Assembly: GCA_964510575.1 (NCBI GenBank)
Contig: CAZECN010000009.1
Span: forward strand, 24,751 to 88,750
Direction: 5' to 3'
DNA from: CALKYB01 sp964510575
Lineage (GTDB): Bacteria > Bdellovibrionota_C > UBA2361 > SZUA-149 > CALKYB01
Length of the DNA stretch: 64,000 nt
Below are positions 1-7,859 of the stretch, in pieces. A program made the position numbers and the translations under genes. The notes under the pieces are model-generated. The model did not search any database, had not been told where the DNA came from, and saw only the letters and a program-made list of their open reading frames with translations. Within the stretch, counting starts at the first letter, position 1, and every line of letters begins with the position of its first letter.

Positions 1-384
1 AATAAGAACTTTCTGGTAGCCGACTACTTCTCAATATTGAACAAAAATTCAGCGACCCATTGTTTCAACCATTGGAGCTACATGCCTCCACTGATTGACC
101 AAATGAAGGCTGCAGCAATGGCTGGTGGCTTGAGGGCTCCATTTTTTGTGGCAAGAATTCTTACTCCTCTTGGGTTAAACTATGGAGAAGCCGTTGGTAA
201 GTTTCAACCTTACGACAACATTAAGCTAAAAAATCAGTCGATGAGAGAAGACGTTGTTCGCTTAGCCAAGCGTGCCATCGAGAAAAAATCAAAAGCCTAC
301 ATCATAGTAAACAATCGCTCAGAAGGTCATTCTCCTGGTACTATTTCAGAAATTGGCTCAGACCTCGTCACAAACCAAGCTTAA
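1..384 (+). CDS. DUF72 (YecE-like) family protein, 5' end outside window
   Basis: The reading frame is open to the left edge, so the start is missing and 127 C-terminal residues are visible. They match the C-terminal half of DUF72 proteins, a widespread barrel-like family without an established biochemical function. The visible blocks are HCFNHWSYMPPL, FFVARILTPLG, YGEAVGKFQPYD and the closing strand KAYIIVNNRSEGHSP. A TTG at 37 could be taken for a start, but family-like sequence (FLVADYFSIL) continues upstream of it, so truncation by the window edge is the better reading. About 135 bases separate it from the next gene on the same strand. Family assignment is from remembered sequence pattern only. 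Confidence 0.8.
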   Translation, partial: NKNFLVADYFSILNKNSATHCFNHWSYMPPLIDQMKAAAMAGGLRAPFFVARILTPLGLNYGEAVGKFQPYDNIKLKNQSMREDVVRLAKRAIEKKSKAYIIVNNRSEGHSPGTISEIGSDLVTNQA

Positions 385-519
385 TCGGTTTAAGCTTTCG
401 TAATTAAAAGAGTTTTTTTAGCGTCAGAGTGCATGCAACCAGGCATAACAAGCTAAACAGGTTTTTAGATCAATCACCTGAAATATCAATATGAACCGAA
501 ATCTCTCAAGGGTGAAGTT

Positions 520-1911
520 GTGTCTGACTTACTTGCGGCAGAAAATGGAAATAAGAAAAGTGATACGAAGCCAACTCAGAGCTCCGGCAATCGGCTATCT
601 CTTCCTCAAAAAACTTTCCCTCTCTTAATTAACAGTGACACTCAAGTAGATCCATTGCTCAATCAATTTAATCTAAAATACAAAGGAATGTCTCCTGATA
701 AACTCTTTGACGCCCATATATCAATTGTTGGATTTGGCACACCTTCCCAAATAGAGGCTGGGCAAAAAATAACAAACAAAGCGATACAGGAACTAAGCCG
801 AGATGAATTCAGACAATACCTAAAACATTCACTGAGTCATCATCACGTACTCGCTTCGGTTGGCCGAGGAGAGTACAGACACTACAGAGTAGACCAAGAA
901 GCTCCACGAAAGCTTTCAGATTTTCCAATCCTTCAAGAACTTTTTACCAGTTTGATCTCAAAAGAAGAAATGAATGAACTAAGACCTTCATTTCAAATGC
1001 TCGATAAATCAATCGAAGAGCTTGCTGGGGCCAGTAAGGGAACAGGAAATCCCTATCTAGGGTTTCGCTGGCCAGGAACTCCTGGTGTATTTCTTAAAAC
1101 CCGTGAAAGCTCGATAGTGGCAAACGAACTCTCCCATTCTGCATTTGAATCAATATTTTCAAAAAACCCTAAAATGCAATCATATCTGGGCAAAGCTTCT
1201 CCAGACCATCTTTATTCTGGCACCCTTAAACAAATCAATGAACTCGTTTCAGATACTGCGTCGTTGAACTACAACGCCGATCTAAGTGACCCAGAGGTGG
1301 AGCGACAGGTTAGAAAAGAGATTGAGAGAATATATAGCATAGGCCTTAACTACAGTTTACCCAAAGATCGCTATCAAGAACTGCTTGGAGACCAGTCCTT
1401 TGAGGTGGTTCGGGACTCGTATTTCATGACAACCCGTTTCATGGTTGAAAGCGTCAGGGATATTTTGATTTCAAAGGATATTCCAGACCTTGAAGTCATA
1501 GAGAGAACAACTGTTCCGCCATACGTTCAGACTTCTCGGGAATTCTATCAAGCTAGGGAAGCTTCAACGGCTCAAATTGATAATTTCACGATAGAAGATC
1601 TTGAGCTTATCAGACTAAGGTATAGAGAACAGGCTAAGGAAAGTCTTAGGGAGGTGATGTCTCTAAAGCAAGAGGTAGACTTGGGCTTAGAGCAGATTGT
1701 TAAAGTTGCGGACGGAACAAAAGCAAGTCAGGAAGATATCGAACTAGCTCAAACTTTCTTAAAGAAGTTTGAATTCTACAACGGAGAGATCGACGGAATC
1801 TGGGGCTCTCAGTCAAAAGAGGCTGCAAAAGATCTAATTCTTAGCACTAAGGTTAGTACAACTCTAAATAGAAGAGCACTTCCATCAATAGATAATCTTC
1901 CTTCCAACTAA
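520..1911 (+). CDS. Uncharacterised protein with C-terminal peptidoglycan-binding domain
   Basis: A 463-residue protein from a GTG start; the upstream ATG at 491 is in another frame and runs into a stop. No signal peptide or membrane segment is visible. Residues about 400-440 (AQTFLKKFEFYNGEIDGIWG) look like a PG_binding_1 repeat, the three-helix module that docks enzymes on peptidoglycan. The rest is not recognised. Two His-rich or Glu/His stretches stand out (SLSHHHVLASVG near residue 107 and SIVANELSHSAFE near 200), but no HExxH or other full metalloprotease motif is present. The absence of an export signal is odd for a wall-binding domain; a later start or a non-classical route is possible. 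Function unknown. Confidence 0.7.
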   Translation: MSDLLAAENGNKKSDTKPTQSSGNRLSLPQKTFPLLINSDTQVDPLLNQFNLKYKGMSPDKLFDAHISIVGFGTPSQIEAGQKITNKAIQELSRDEFRQYLKHSLSHHHVLASVGRGEYRHYRVDQEAPRKLSDFPILQELFTSLISKEEMNELRPSFQMLDKSIEELAGASKGTGNPYLGFRWPGTPGVFLKTRESSIVANELSHSAFESIFSKNPKMQSYLGKASPDHLYSGTLKQINELVSDTASLNYNADLSDPEVERQVRKEIERIYSIGLNYSLPKDRYQELLGDQSFEVVRDSYFMTTRFMVESVRDILISKDIPDLEVIERTTVPPYVQTSREFYQAREASTAQIDNFTIEDLELIRLRYREQAKESLREVMSLKQEVDLGLEQIVKVADGTKASQEDIELAQTFLKKFEFYNGEIDGIWGSQSKEAAKDLILSTKVSTTLNRRALPSIDNLPSN

Positions 1912-2042
1912 TTCACTAACGAACTCGCTGAGATTTTTGATTTTTTTCACAGTTTCAACTACTTATCAATTCCAAGCTTGCCGAGAAGATAAACAATGAT
2001 TATTGAACAACTAGCAGCAAAGAAATTCTTAAGGTTCAGCAG

Positions 2043-2876
2043 ATGAGCAAAAAATATGTACCCGACATTTTAAAGAAATACCAAACTGGTGAGAAGTTGG
2101 TGATGGTCACAGCTTATGACTATACTTTTGCCAGTCTTTTCGACCATGCCGGCGTAGATATGCTTCTAGTTGGGGATTCATTGGGAAATGTGGTTCAGGG
2201 TAAAGAAAGCACTCTTGCCGTAACTGTTGAACAAACTATTTATCACTCCGAGCAAGTAGCTCGCGCTGCCAAATCTGCTCTTGTTATCGCAGATATGCCC
2301 TTTATGTCTTATCAGCTTAACGCCGAAGAGGCTCTTCGCCAGGCCGGAAATATAATGAAAGAGTCCGGAGTTGGTGCCGTCAAGCTTGAAGGAGGCCAAA
2401 AAGTTAAGGAAGCCATTGAAAAAATAACCTCTGCTGGAATCCCTGTAGTTGGTCATGTTGGCTTAACCCCACAATCAATTCATCAAACTGGACTCAAAGT
2501 TCAAGGTAGAAAATCTAAAGATGAGAAAAGAGTAATAGAAGATGCTCGGGCTGTTGAAGCAGCTGGAGCATTTTGTGTAGTGCTCGAAGGAATCCCAGAA
2601 GACCTTGCTAGACGTGTTACTAAAGAACTTTCAATACCAACAATTGGTATTGGCGCTGGAGTTCATTGTTCTGGGCAAGTGCTTGTGATGCACGACTTAC
2701 TTGGACTCAAGCCTGTAGGTAACGATTTTAGTCCTAAGTTTGTTAAGAAATATACGGATCTGCGAGAAGCTGTTCTTTCAGCTGCAAAACAGTTTATTTC
2801 TGAAGTTGAAGACGGCCAATTCCCTACTGAAGAACACAGCTACGGCAGTAGTAAAGCTCTAAAAGCTGTAAAGTAG
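2043..2876 (+). CDS. panB: 3-methyl-2-oxobutanoate hydroxymethyltransferase
   Basis: First committed step of pantothenate and hence coenzyme A synthesis: transfers a hydroxymethyl group from methylene-tetrahydrofolate to 2-oxoisovalerate, giving ketopantoate, in the cytoplasm. The 277-residue length is normal for the family. The N-terminal signature MVTAYDYTFASLFDHAGVD, the metal-binding VGDSLGNVVQG, KLEGG, the GHVGLTPQS loop and the late IGIGAG-QVLVMHDLLGL block are all present. An AAGG Shine-Dalgarno sits 9 bases before the ATG. A 16-codon ORF immediately upstream ends in a TGA that overlaps this ATG. No panC or panD is adjacent, so the gene stands apart from its pathway partners. Confidence 0.96.
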   Translation: MSKKYVPDILKKYQTGEKLVMVTAYDYTFASLFDHAGVDMLLVGDSLGNVVQGKESTLAVTVEQTIYHSEQVARAAKSALVIADMPFMSYQLNAEEALRQAGNIMKESGVGAVKLEGGQKVKEAIEKITSAGIPVVGHVGLTPQSIHQTGLKVQGRKSKDEKRVIEDARAVEAAGAFCVVLEGIPEDLARRVTKELSIPTIGIGAGVHCSGQVLVMHDLLGLKPVGNDFSPKFVKKYTDLREAVLSAAKQFISEVEDGQFPTEEHSYGSSKALKAVK

Positions 2877-3304
2877 AGCTACCTTAACACTCTCCCAAGT
2901 AATGCTTGTTAAATAAATCTAGCTAAATCCGTCAGTATCCAGAGGAAACCTAACCCATGTAGACAATTCGATTTCTCTTCCTGTTAGATAAATTTCAGGA
3001 TCGGCAAATCAAAATAGATTTGCCTAGAACTAGGGCATTTAGATCAGCCGTTCCAACTGTTAGTTAGATTCTTGAGCCAAATAGTCAACAGCTCTCCCTT
3101 TACTTACCTAACCTATCCACCAAACTCTAACTCCAAGGTCAGAAATAATTGCTGCCCAAGGGCTTTTTCCGCTTTTTTTTGAAACTCTATCCTTGCCAAG
3201 ATACTCTACAGTTGTTTGTCTTATCTGGTGGTTAGGTAAGTTGTAGACCATAATAACTTTCACAACCTAAGTTTTCAGCAAATTTCATAAAGGGGAATAT
3301 TACT
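2877..3304. other. Gene-free stretch with long-range inverted repeat
   Basis: 428 bases between panB and the OmpA-domain gene with no credible ORF. CTTACCTAACC at 3103-3113 is repeated as its exact reverse complement at 3230-3240, enclosing 116 bases. Next to the arms, CCACCA (from 3117) can pair with TGGTGG just before the right arm. A competing TCTACA/TGTAGA pair brackets the right arm. A strong AAAGGGG ribosome site lies just before the ATG at 3305. This may be a structured 5' leader for the OmpA-domain gene or a small RNA; nothing shows which. Confidence 0.45.
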
Positions 3305-4804
3305 ATGTCTTTTAACCTCGTCGATCACGTAAAGGGTGCTATCGGACAAGCAATTATGTCTAAGTTAGCCGGCTCTTTGGGCGTCAGCGAAACTGGTGTC
3401 ACAAGTGCAATGGATTCAGCTATCCCATCTCTACTGGGAGCAATGATGAACAAGAGCTCTGCCCAAGGCGGTTCTTCTGAACTTCTTGATTTCATTGGTA
3501 AACAAGATTTTGGAAACCTACTAGGTGGTGAAGTTGGAGATTTACTAAGCGGTGGAGCTAAAACTGACGCTATCACCAAGTCTGGTAACGGAATTCTTGA
3601 ATACCTTTTGGGTGGAAGTAAAGCTACTAACGGCTTTATGGAAACTTTTGGAAAGTTCACTGGCATGGGAACACAAAGCGGAGGAGGTCTTCTAAAGATG
3701 GCTGCGCCATTTATCATGAGCACAGTTGGACACCATATCAAGTCACAAGCTTTAGATGCTGTTGGACTTTCAAGATTCTTTGGCGAACAAAAAAGCAACA
3801 TCATGGCCGGCATACCGTCAGCTCTTACTGGAAACCTAGGACTAGCTGCTGGCGGTTCCTCTGGATCCACTGGAGCTAAAGTTGCTAGTTCTGGAGGTTC
3901 CGCTTCAACTGGTGGTTCTTCTTCAGGAGGAGCTAAAGTTAGCGGAGGTGGCGGAGGAGGAGGCCTGCCTGGCTGGCTCCTACCTTTGATACTGGCACTT
4001 GCTGCTCTTTTCCTTCTTAGGTCCTGCTTCTGTGGTTCCGCAAGCGTACCAGGGGGAGACCTAGTGGGTGGAGTCGGAGATACGATGAAATCAGGAATTG
4101 GGGCTGTTGGCGATGTTGCTGGTGGTGCTGCCGATATGGTTGGCGACGTAGCTGGCGGAGCTGCTGATATGGCTAAAGATGCTGCTGGAGCTGTCGGTGA
4201 TGTAGCTGGCGGAGCTGCCGACATGGTTGGCGATGCTGCCGGAGCTGTTGGTGACGTAGCTGGCGGAGCTGCTGACATGGTTGGCGATGCTGCCGGAGCC
4301 ATGGGTGACGCCGCTCAGGGTGCAATGGACAAAGCTGGCGATGCTGTTGCTAGTCTTGGAAGTCTGACTCTTCCTGGTGGTCAAACTATTGAAACACCAG
4401 AAGGTTCATTCACAACTAAAGTTGCTGAATATCTTGGTAGCTCTGGAGCTTCCACTGAGCCAGTTAACTTTGACTTTGACGGAGTTAACTTCCAAACAGG
4501 ATCAGCAAACATTACGGCTGAATCAATGAGACAGTTAAACAACTTGGCTTCATTGATGACTGCTTATCCTAATTCAGCAATCAGAGTTGAAGGTCATACT
4601 GACAACACTGGTAATGCTGCAGCAAACAAAACTTTATCTGAGAAAAGAGCTGCTTCTGTTAAGCAAACTCTTATGGATAAAGGAATTGCTGGAGATAGAC
4701 TTGAGTCAGCTGGTTTTGGTCAGGAGAGCCCAATTGCTTCGAATGACACAGACGAAGGTCGTGCTCAAAACAGAAGAGTATCAGTAGTTATTACTAGAAA
4801 GTAA
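3305..4804 (+). CDS. DUF937-transmembrane-OmpA domain envelope protein
   Basis: A 499-residue envelope protein. Residues 1 to about 180 resemble DUF937 (YidB-like) helices: LVDHVKGAIGQAIMSKLAGSL, then repeated SGG/LLGG turns. A Gly/Ser linker leads to one membrane helix near 222-238 (WLLPLILALAALFLL). A low-complexity stretch (about 255-345) alternates an 11-residue unit DVAGGAADMVG with a 7-residue unit DAAGAVG, the spacing of amphipathic helical repeats. The C-terminus (about 390-499) is an OmpA/MotB peptidoglycan-binding domain with VNFDFDGVNFQTGSANI, EGHTDNTGN, LSEKRAASV and NRRVSVVI. Known OmpA-like domains bind diaminopimelate-containing peptidoglycan. Inference: an inner-membrane protein spanning the periplasm through the helical repeat and holding the wall. 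It is transcribed alone and closed by a strong terminator. Confidence 0.85.
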   Translation: MSFNLVDHVKGAIGQAIMSKLAGSLGVSETGVTSAMDSAIPSLLGAMMNKSSAQGGSSELLDFIGKQDFGNLLGGEVGDLLSGGAKTDAITKSGNGILEYLLGGSKATNGFMETFGKFTGMGTQSGGGLLKMAAPFIMSTVGHHIKSQALDAVGLSRFFGEQKSNIMAGIPSALTGNLGLAAGGSSGSTGAKVASSGGSASTGGSSSGGAKVSGGGGGGGLPGWLLPLILALAALFLLRSCFCGSASVPGGDLVGGVGDTMKSGIGAVGDVAGGAADMVGDVAGGAADMAKDAAGAVGDVAGGAADMVGDAAGAVGDVAGGAADMVGDAAGAMGDAAQGAMDKAGDAVASLGSLTLPGGQTIETPEGSFTTKVAEYLGSSGASTEPVNFDFDGVNFQTGSANITAESMRQLNNLASLMTAYPNSAIRVEGHTDNTGNAAANKTLSEKRAASVKQTLMDKGIAGDRLESAGFGQESPIASNDTDEGRAQNRRVSVVITRK

Positions 4805-4832
4805 GCACTCCCTGATAATCTAAAATAGAAAG

Positions 4833-4864
4833 GCCGGCTGCCATAAAAGCAGCCGGCTTTTTTT
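4833..4864 (+). terminator. Rho-independent terminator of the OmpA-domain gene
   Basis: Perfect 9-bp GC-rich stem (GCCGGCTGC at 4833-4841 with GCAGCCGGC at 4849-4857), 7-base loop and seven T, 28 bases after the stop codon. Confidence 0.95.
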
Positions 4865-4976
4865 ATAAGCCTTCATCAAGCTCTTTTCTTAGTTTCGACA
4901 AGAATCATTTGAACACCTACCTAAAGGACCTTTTTCCACCTAATTAAGTGTCAGTATTCCATACCCATTGCGATTC

Positions 4977-5005
4977 TTGACTTAGTCCAGAATTGGCTCT
5001 AGAAA
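4977..5005 (+). promoter_or_regulatory. Predicted sigma70-type promoter of the fur-like/katG operon
   Basis: TTGACT at 4977-4982 and TAGAAA at 5000-5005 with a 17-base spacer. A start site near 5012 would put the palindrome at 5019-5039 just downstream, where a bound repressor would block elongation. Confidence 0.5.
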
Positions 5006-5018
5006 CTCCCCTTCGCTC

Positions 5019-5039
5019 AGTTTAGGAAAATCCTAAACT
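5019..5039. promoter_or_regulatory. Candidate Fur/PerR-type operator
   Basis: Perfect 9-bp inverted repeat AGTTTAGGA / TCCTAAACT around a 3-base AAA centre, 24 bases before the start of the Fur-family gene and directly downstream of its predicted promoter. Fur-family dimers bind palindromes of about this size, and PerR/FurA genes next to katG are commonly autoregulated. The sequence is not a classical E. coli Fur box, so its identity as this regulator's site is inferred. Confidence 0.6.
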
Positions 5040-5063
5040 TAACCTGTTCTATTTAAACATCTG

Positions 5064-5474
5064 ATGTTGAAAAAGTTCGAAACAGATCTTCGAGATAAGG
5101 GACTGCAAGTAACCGCCCAAAGACTGGCAGTTATGGAGGCTGTTTCAATCAACCCTCACTCAAGTAGCGAACAAATACTTCAAACCGTTAATAAGCAAAT
5201 TGGCAGCATTTCAAAACAAGCTGTTTACGATGCTTTGGAAGCTTTATCCAAAAACGATTTAATTCGAAAAATTCAGCCTGCAGGCTTCCCTGCAATTTAC
5301 GAAGACAGAGTTGGTGATAACCATCATCACGCCATTTGTAGGAAGTGTGGCAAAACAACTGATATCGATTGCGCCGTAGGCAGTGCGCCTTGTTTAGAAA
5401 TACCAAAATCCAGTGGCTTTCAAGCCGATGAGGCTGAGGTAGTTTTTTGGGGTCATTGTAAGGACTGCAAATAG
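5064..5474 (+). CDS. Fur-family transcriptional regulator, PerR/FurA type
   Basis: A 136-residue metal-dependent repressor. The N-terminal winged helix is recognisable (GLQVTAQRLAVMEAV, then SEQILQTVNKQ and SISKQAVYDALEAL). The hinge metal region is DNHHHAICRKCG with His 87-89. Structural-zinc CxxC pairs lie at 92/95 and at 132/135 (HCKDC). Two further Cys sit at 103 and 110. The katG gene follows after 44 bases on the same strand, the classic arrangement of peroxide sensors such as FurA-KatG, so a peroxide/iron-responsive repressor of katG is the likely role. Autoregulation is suggested by the palindrome at 5019-5039. Whether it is a true PerR (metal-catalysed His oxidation) or an iron-sensing Fur cannot be settled from sequence. 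Confidence 0.9.
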   Translation: MLKKFETDLRDKGLQVTAQRLAVMEAVSINPHSSSEQILQTVNKQIGSISKQAVYDALEALSKNDLIRKIQPAGFPAIYEDRVGDNHHHAICRKCGKTTDIDCAVGSAPCLEIPKSSGFQADEAEVVFWGHCKDCK

Positions 5475-5480
5475 TTATAA

Positions 5481-5492
5481 TTTAAATTTAAA
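5481..5492. promoter_or_regulatory. AT-only palindrome ahead of katG
   Basis: TTTAAATTTAAA is a perfect 12-bp palindrome in the 44-base gap between the regulator and katG, preceded by TTATAA, the start of a PerR-like half site. It may be a second binding site, but the AT-rich context makes chance likely. A strong AAGGAG ribosome site follows at 5507-5512. Confidence 0.25.
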
Positions 5493-5518
5493 CTTTAAAT
5501 GCAAAAAAGGAGAAAAAA

Positions 5519-7738
5519 ATGAGTAAAATGAAAAGTTCTGGAGGGTGCCCTGTTACTGGTGCTGGTTCTAAGTGTCCGGTTGGCGGCGGGCAAAGAAATA
5601 AAGACTGGTGGCCAGAGCTGCTCAATTTACAAGTTCTTCGCCAACACTCTGAACTCTCAGACCCAATGGAAAAAGATTTTGACTACTTGAAAGAGTTCAA
5701 ATCTTTAGACCTCGAAGCAGTAAAAAAAGATCTGCAGCAACTTATGACTGACAGCCAGGACTGGTGGCCAGCAGACTATGGACATTATGGGCCATTTTTT
5801 ATCAGAATGGCTTGGCACGTTGCTGGAACATACAGAACCAGTGATGGAAGAGCCGGTAGTTCTCAAGGACTCCAAAGATTCGCGCCAACGAACAGCTGGC
5901 CAGATAACGCCAACCTAGACAAAGCAAGAAGACTTCTTTGGCCAATCAAACAAAAGTATGGCCGAAAAATTTCTTGGGCTGATTTGTTTATTTTATGTGG
6001 CAACATGGCCCACGAATCAATGGGATTCAAAACCTTCGGCTTTGGCGGAGGTAGAGAAGATATTTGGGAACCAGCCGAAGACATTTACTGGGGTGAAGAA
6101 ACAGAATGGCTAGGTAACAAAGAGCGTTACAGCGGTGGTCGAGAAAGTTCTGGTCCAGAGGGTCTTGCCAGACCACTAGCTGCCGTTCATATGGGTCTAA
6201 TTTATGTTAACCCTGAAGGGCCAAATGGCGAACCTAATCCAATGGATTCCGCTAGGGATATCAGAGTCAGTTTCGGGAGAATGGCGATGAACGACGAAGA
6301 AACTGTCGCTCTAATCGCTGGTGGGCACACATTTGGTAAATGCCATGGTGCTGCTCCAGATAGCAATGTTGGAAAAGAACCAAACGCTACAGGAATCGAA
6401 GAACAAGGCTTTGGGTGGAAAAACGAACACCTGTCAGGGCACGGCGTAGACACTATAACAAGCGGCCTTGAGGGAGCCTGGACTGCGAATCCAATTAAAT
6501 GGGATTCAGGGTATTTTGACATGCTCTTTAAATATAAGTGGGAAAAAATGAAATCCCCTGCAGGTGCCTGGCAGTGGTACGCAGTGGACCAAGAAGACCT
6601 GGATCATGCACCTGAAGTGGATGGATCAGGTAAGAAAGTTCCAACAATGATGGCCACGACTGATATCGCCTTAATTACCGACCCGGAATACTTAAAAGTG
6701 TCTAAGAAGTTCCATGATGACCATGAGTACTTTGCGGATGCCTATGCCCGAGCCTGGTACAAGCTTACGCACAGAGACATGGGGCCAATTAAGAGATATC
6801 TTGGGGTGGACGTCCCTTCAGAGGTTCTAGCTTGGCAAGACCCGCTTCCCGAAGCGAAATCCCCTTCCCTTTCGGATGCGGACGTTTCTTCACTAAAAGA
6901 AAAGCTTTTAGGTTGCGGACTAACAGTTGGGCAGCTTGTGAACACAGCCTGGGCCTCTGCTTCAACTTTTAGAAATTCTGACCGAAGAGGCGGAGCTAAT
7001 GGTGCAAGGTTAAGACTTGAACCACAAAAAGATTGGCAAGCTAACGATCCGGAACAGCTTTCCAAAACTCTGGAGATTCTTGAAGGCATTAAGAAGGATT
7101 TCGGTAAAGAGGTTTCAATAGCTGACTTGATAGTTCTTGGTGGCTGTGCAGCAATTGAGAAAGCAGCTAAAGACGCTGGTCACAGTGTGTCTGTGCCGTT
7201 TACTGCTGGTAGAGTTGATGCCGCTGATGAGCATACAGATGTCGAGTCATTTGAGCCGCTTGAGCCAGAAGCTGACGGTTTTAGAAATTATATGAAAATG
7301 GTCTACACCGTTCCGGCTGAATCACTACTTGTCGACAAAGCCCATCTTCTGACTCTTACTCCTCCAGAAATGACTGTTTTGGTCGGTGGAATGCGGGTCC
7401 TTGGAGCTAACAATGCCGGCAATAAGGAAGGTGTCTTCACGGACAAAGTAGGTGTTCTCACGAATGACTTTTTCATCAATCTTTTAGACATGTCGACAGA
7501 GTGGAAACCTCTAGACGATATGAATCAAAAGTTTGAAGGAATTAGCCGTAAAGACGGAAAAGCTAAGTGGAGTGCTAGCAGAGTTGACCTTATCTTTGGT
7601 CACAACCATGAGCTTAGAGCCTTAGCTGAGGTTTATGCTTCCAATGATGCCAAAACCAAGTTTGTTGAAGATTTCGTAGCAGCTTGGGGCAAAGTGATGG
7701 AGTTAGACCGCTTCGACTTAAACCCAGCTTATAATTAG
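5519..7738 (+). CDS. katG: Catalase-peroxidase
   Basis: Haem enzyme that removes hydrogen peroxide by catalase and peroxidase reactions. 739 residues is the full length, with the duplicated N and C halves of the family. The distal triad Arg96-Trp99-His100 is in FIRMAWHVAGTYR. Tyr229 (MGLIYVNPEG) and Met255 (RMAMNDEETV) complete the Trp-Tyr-Met crosslink needed for catalase activity. His270 in IAGGHTFGK is the proximal haem ligand. No signal peptide, so cytoplasmic; the N-terminus carries two Cys-Pro-Val motifs (GGCPVTG, SKCPVGG), as many KatGs do. A strong Shine-Dalgarno (AAGGAG) precedes the ATG. Likely co-transcribed with, and repressed by, the upstream Fur-family gene; a hairpin closes the unit. 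Confidence 0.98.
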   Translation: MSKMKSSGGCPVTGAGSKCPVGGGQRNKDWWPELLNLQVLRQHSELSDPMEKDFDYLKEFKSLDLEAVKKDLQQLMTDSQDWWPADYGHYGPFFIRMAWHVAGTYRTSDGRAGSSQGLQRFAPTNSWPDNANLDKARRLLWPIKQKYGRKISWADLFILCGNMAHESMGFKTFGFGGGREDIWEPAEDIYWGEETEWLGNKERYSGGRESSGPEGLARPLAAVHMGLIYVNPEGPNGEPNPMDSARDIRVSFGRMAMNDEETVALIAGGHTFGKCHGAAPDSNVGKEPNATGIEEQGFGWKNEHLSGHGVDTITSGLEGAWTANPIKWDSGYFDMLFKYKWEKMKSPAGAWQWYAVDQEDLDHAPEVDGSGKKVPTMMATTDIALITDPEYLKVSKKFHDDHEYFADAYARAWYKLTHRDMGPIKRYLGVDVPSEVLAWQDPLPEAKSPSLSDADVSSLKEKLLGCGLTVGQLVNTAWASASTFRNSDRRGGANGARLRLEPQKDWQANDPEQLSKTLEILEGIKKDFGKEVSIADLIVLGGCAAIEKAAKDAGHSVSVPFTAGRVDAADEHTDVESFEPLEPEADGFRNYMKMVYTVPAESLLVDKAHLLTLTPPEMTVLVGGMRVLGANNAGNKEGVFTDKVGVLTNDFFINLLDMSTEWKPLDDMNQKFEGISRKDGKAKWSASRVDLIFGHNHELRALAEVYASNDAKTKFVEDFVAAWGKVMELDRFDLNPAYN

Positions 7739-7760
7739 AGCGGGTTATTCTATTTATACT

Positions 7761-7798
7761 CAAGAGCATACCCGAAAAATCAGGGTATGCTCTTGTTT
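7761..7798 (+). terminator. Hairpin terminator after katG
   Basis: Perfect 13-bp stem CAAGAGCATACCC / GGGTATGCTCTTG with a 9-base loop, 22 bases after the katG stop. Only three T follow, so termination may be partial. Confidence 0.7.
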
Positions 7799-7859
7799 CA
7801 GTCATGTATATACTCAAAGCAAACTAGCTGACCAGGCTCCTATAGTCTAAACTGACTCC

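Noticed and set aside
3325..4302. 325-residue Pro/Ala-rich ORF on the minus strand
   Set aside because: It is the reverse complement of the Gly/Ala-repeat region of the OmpA-domain gene; its composition mirrors those codons and it has no family likeness.
5863..7491. Four antisense ORFs within katG
   Set aside because: They mirror the codon pattern of katG on the other strand and match no protein family I know.
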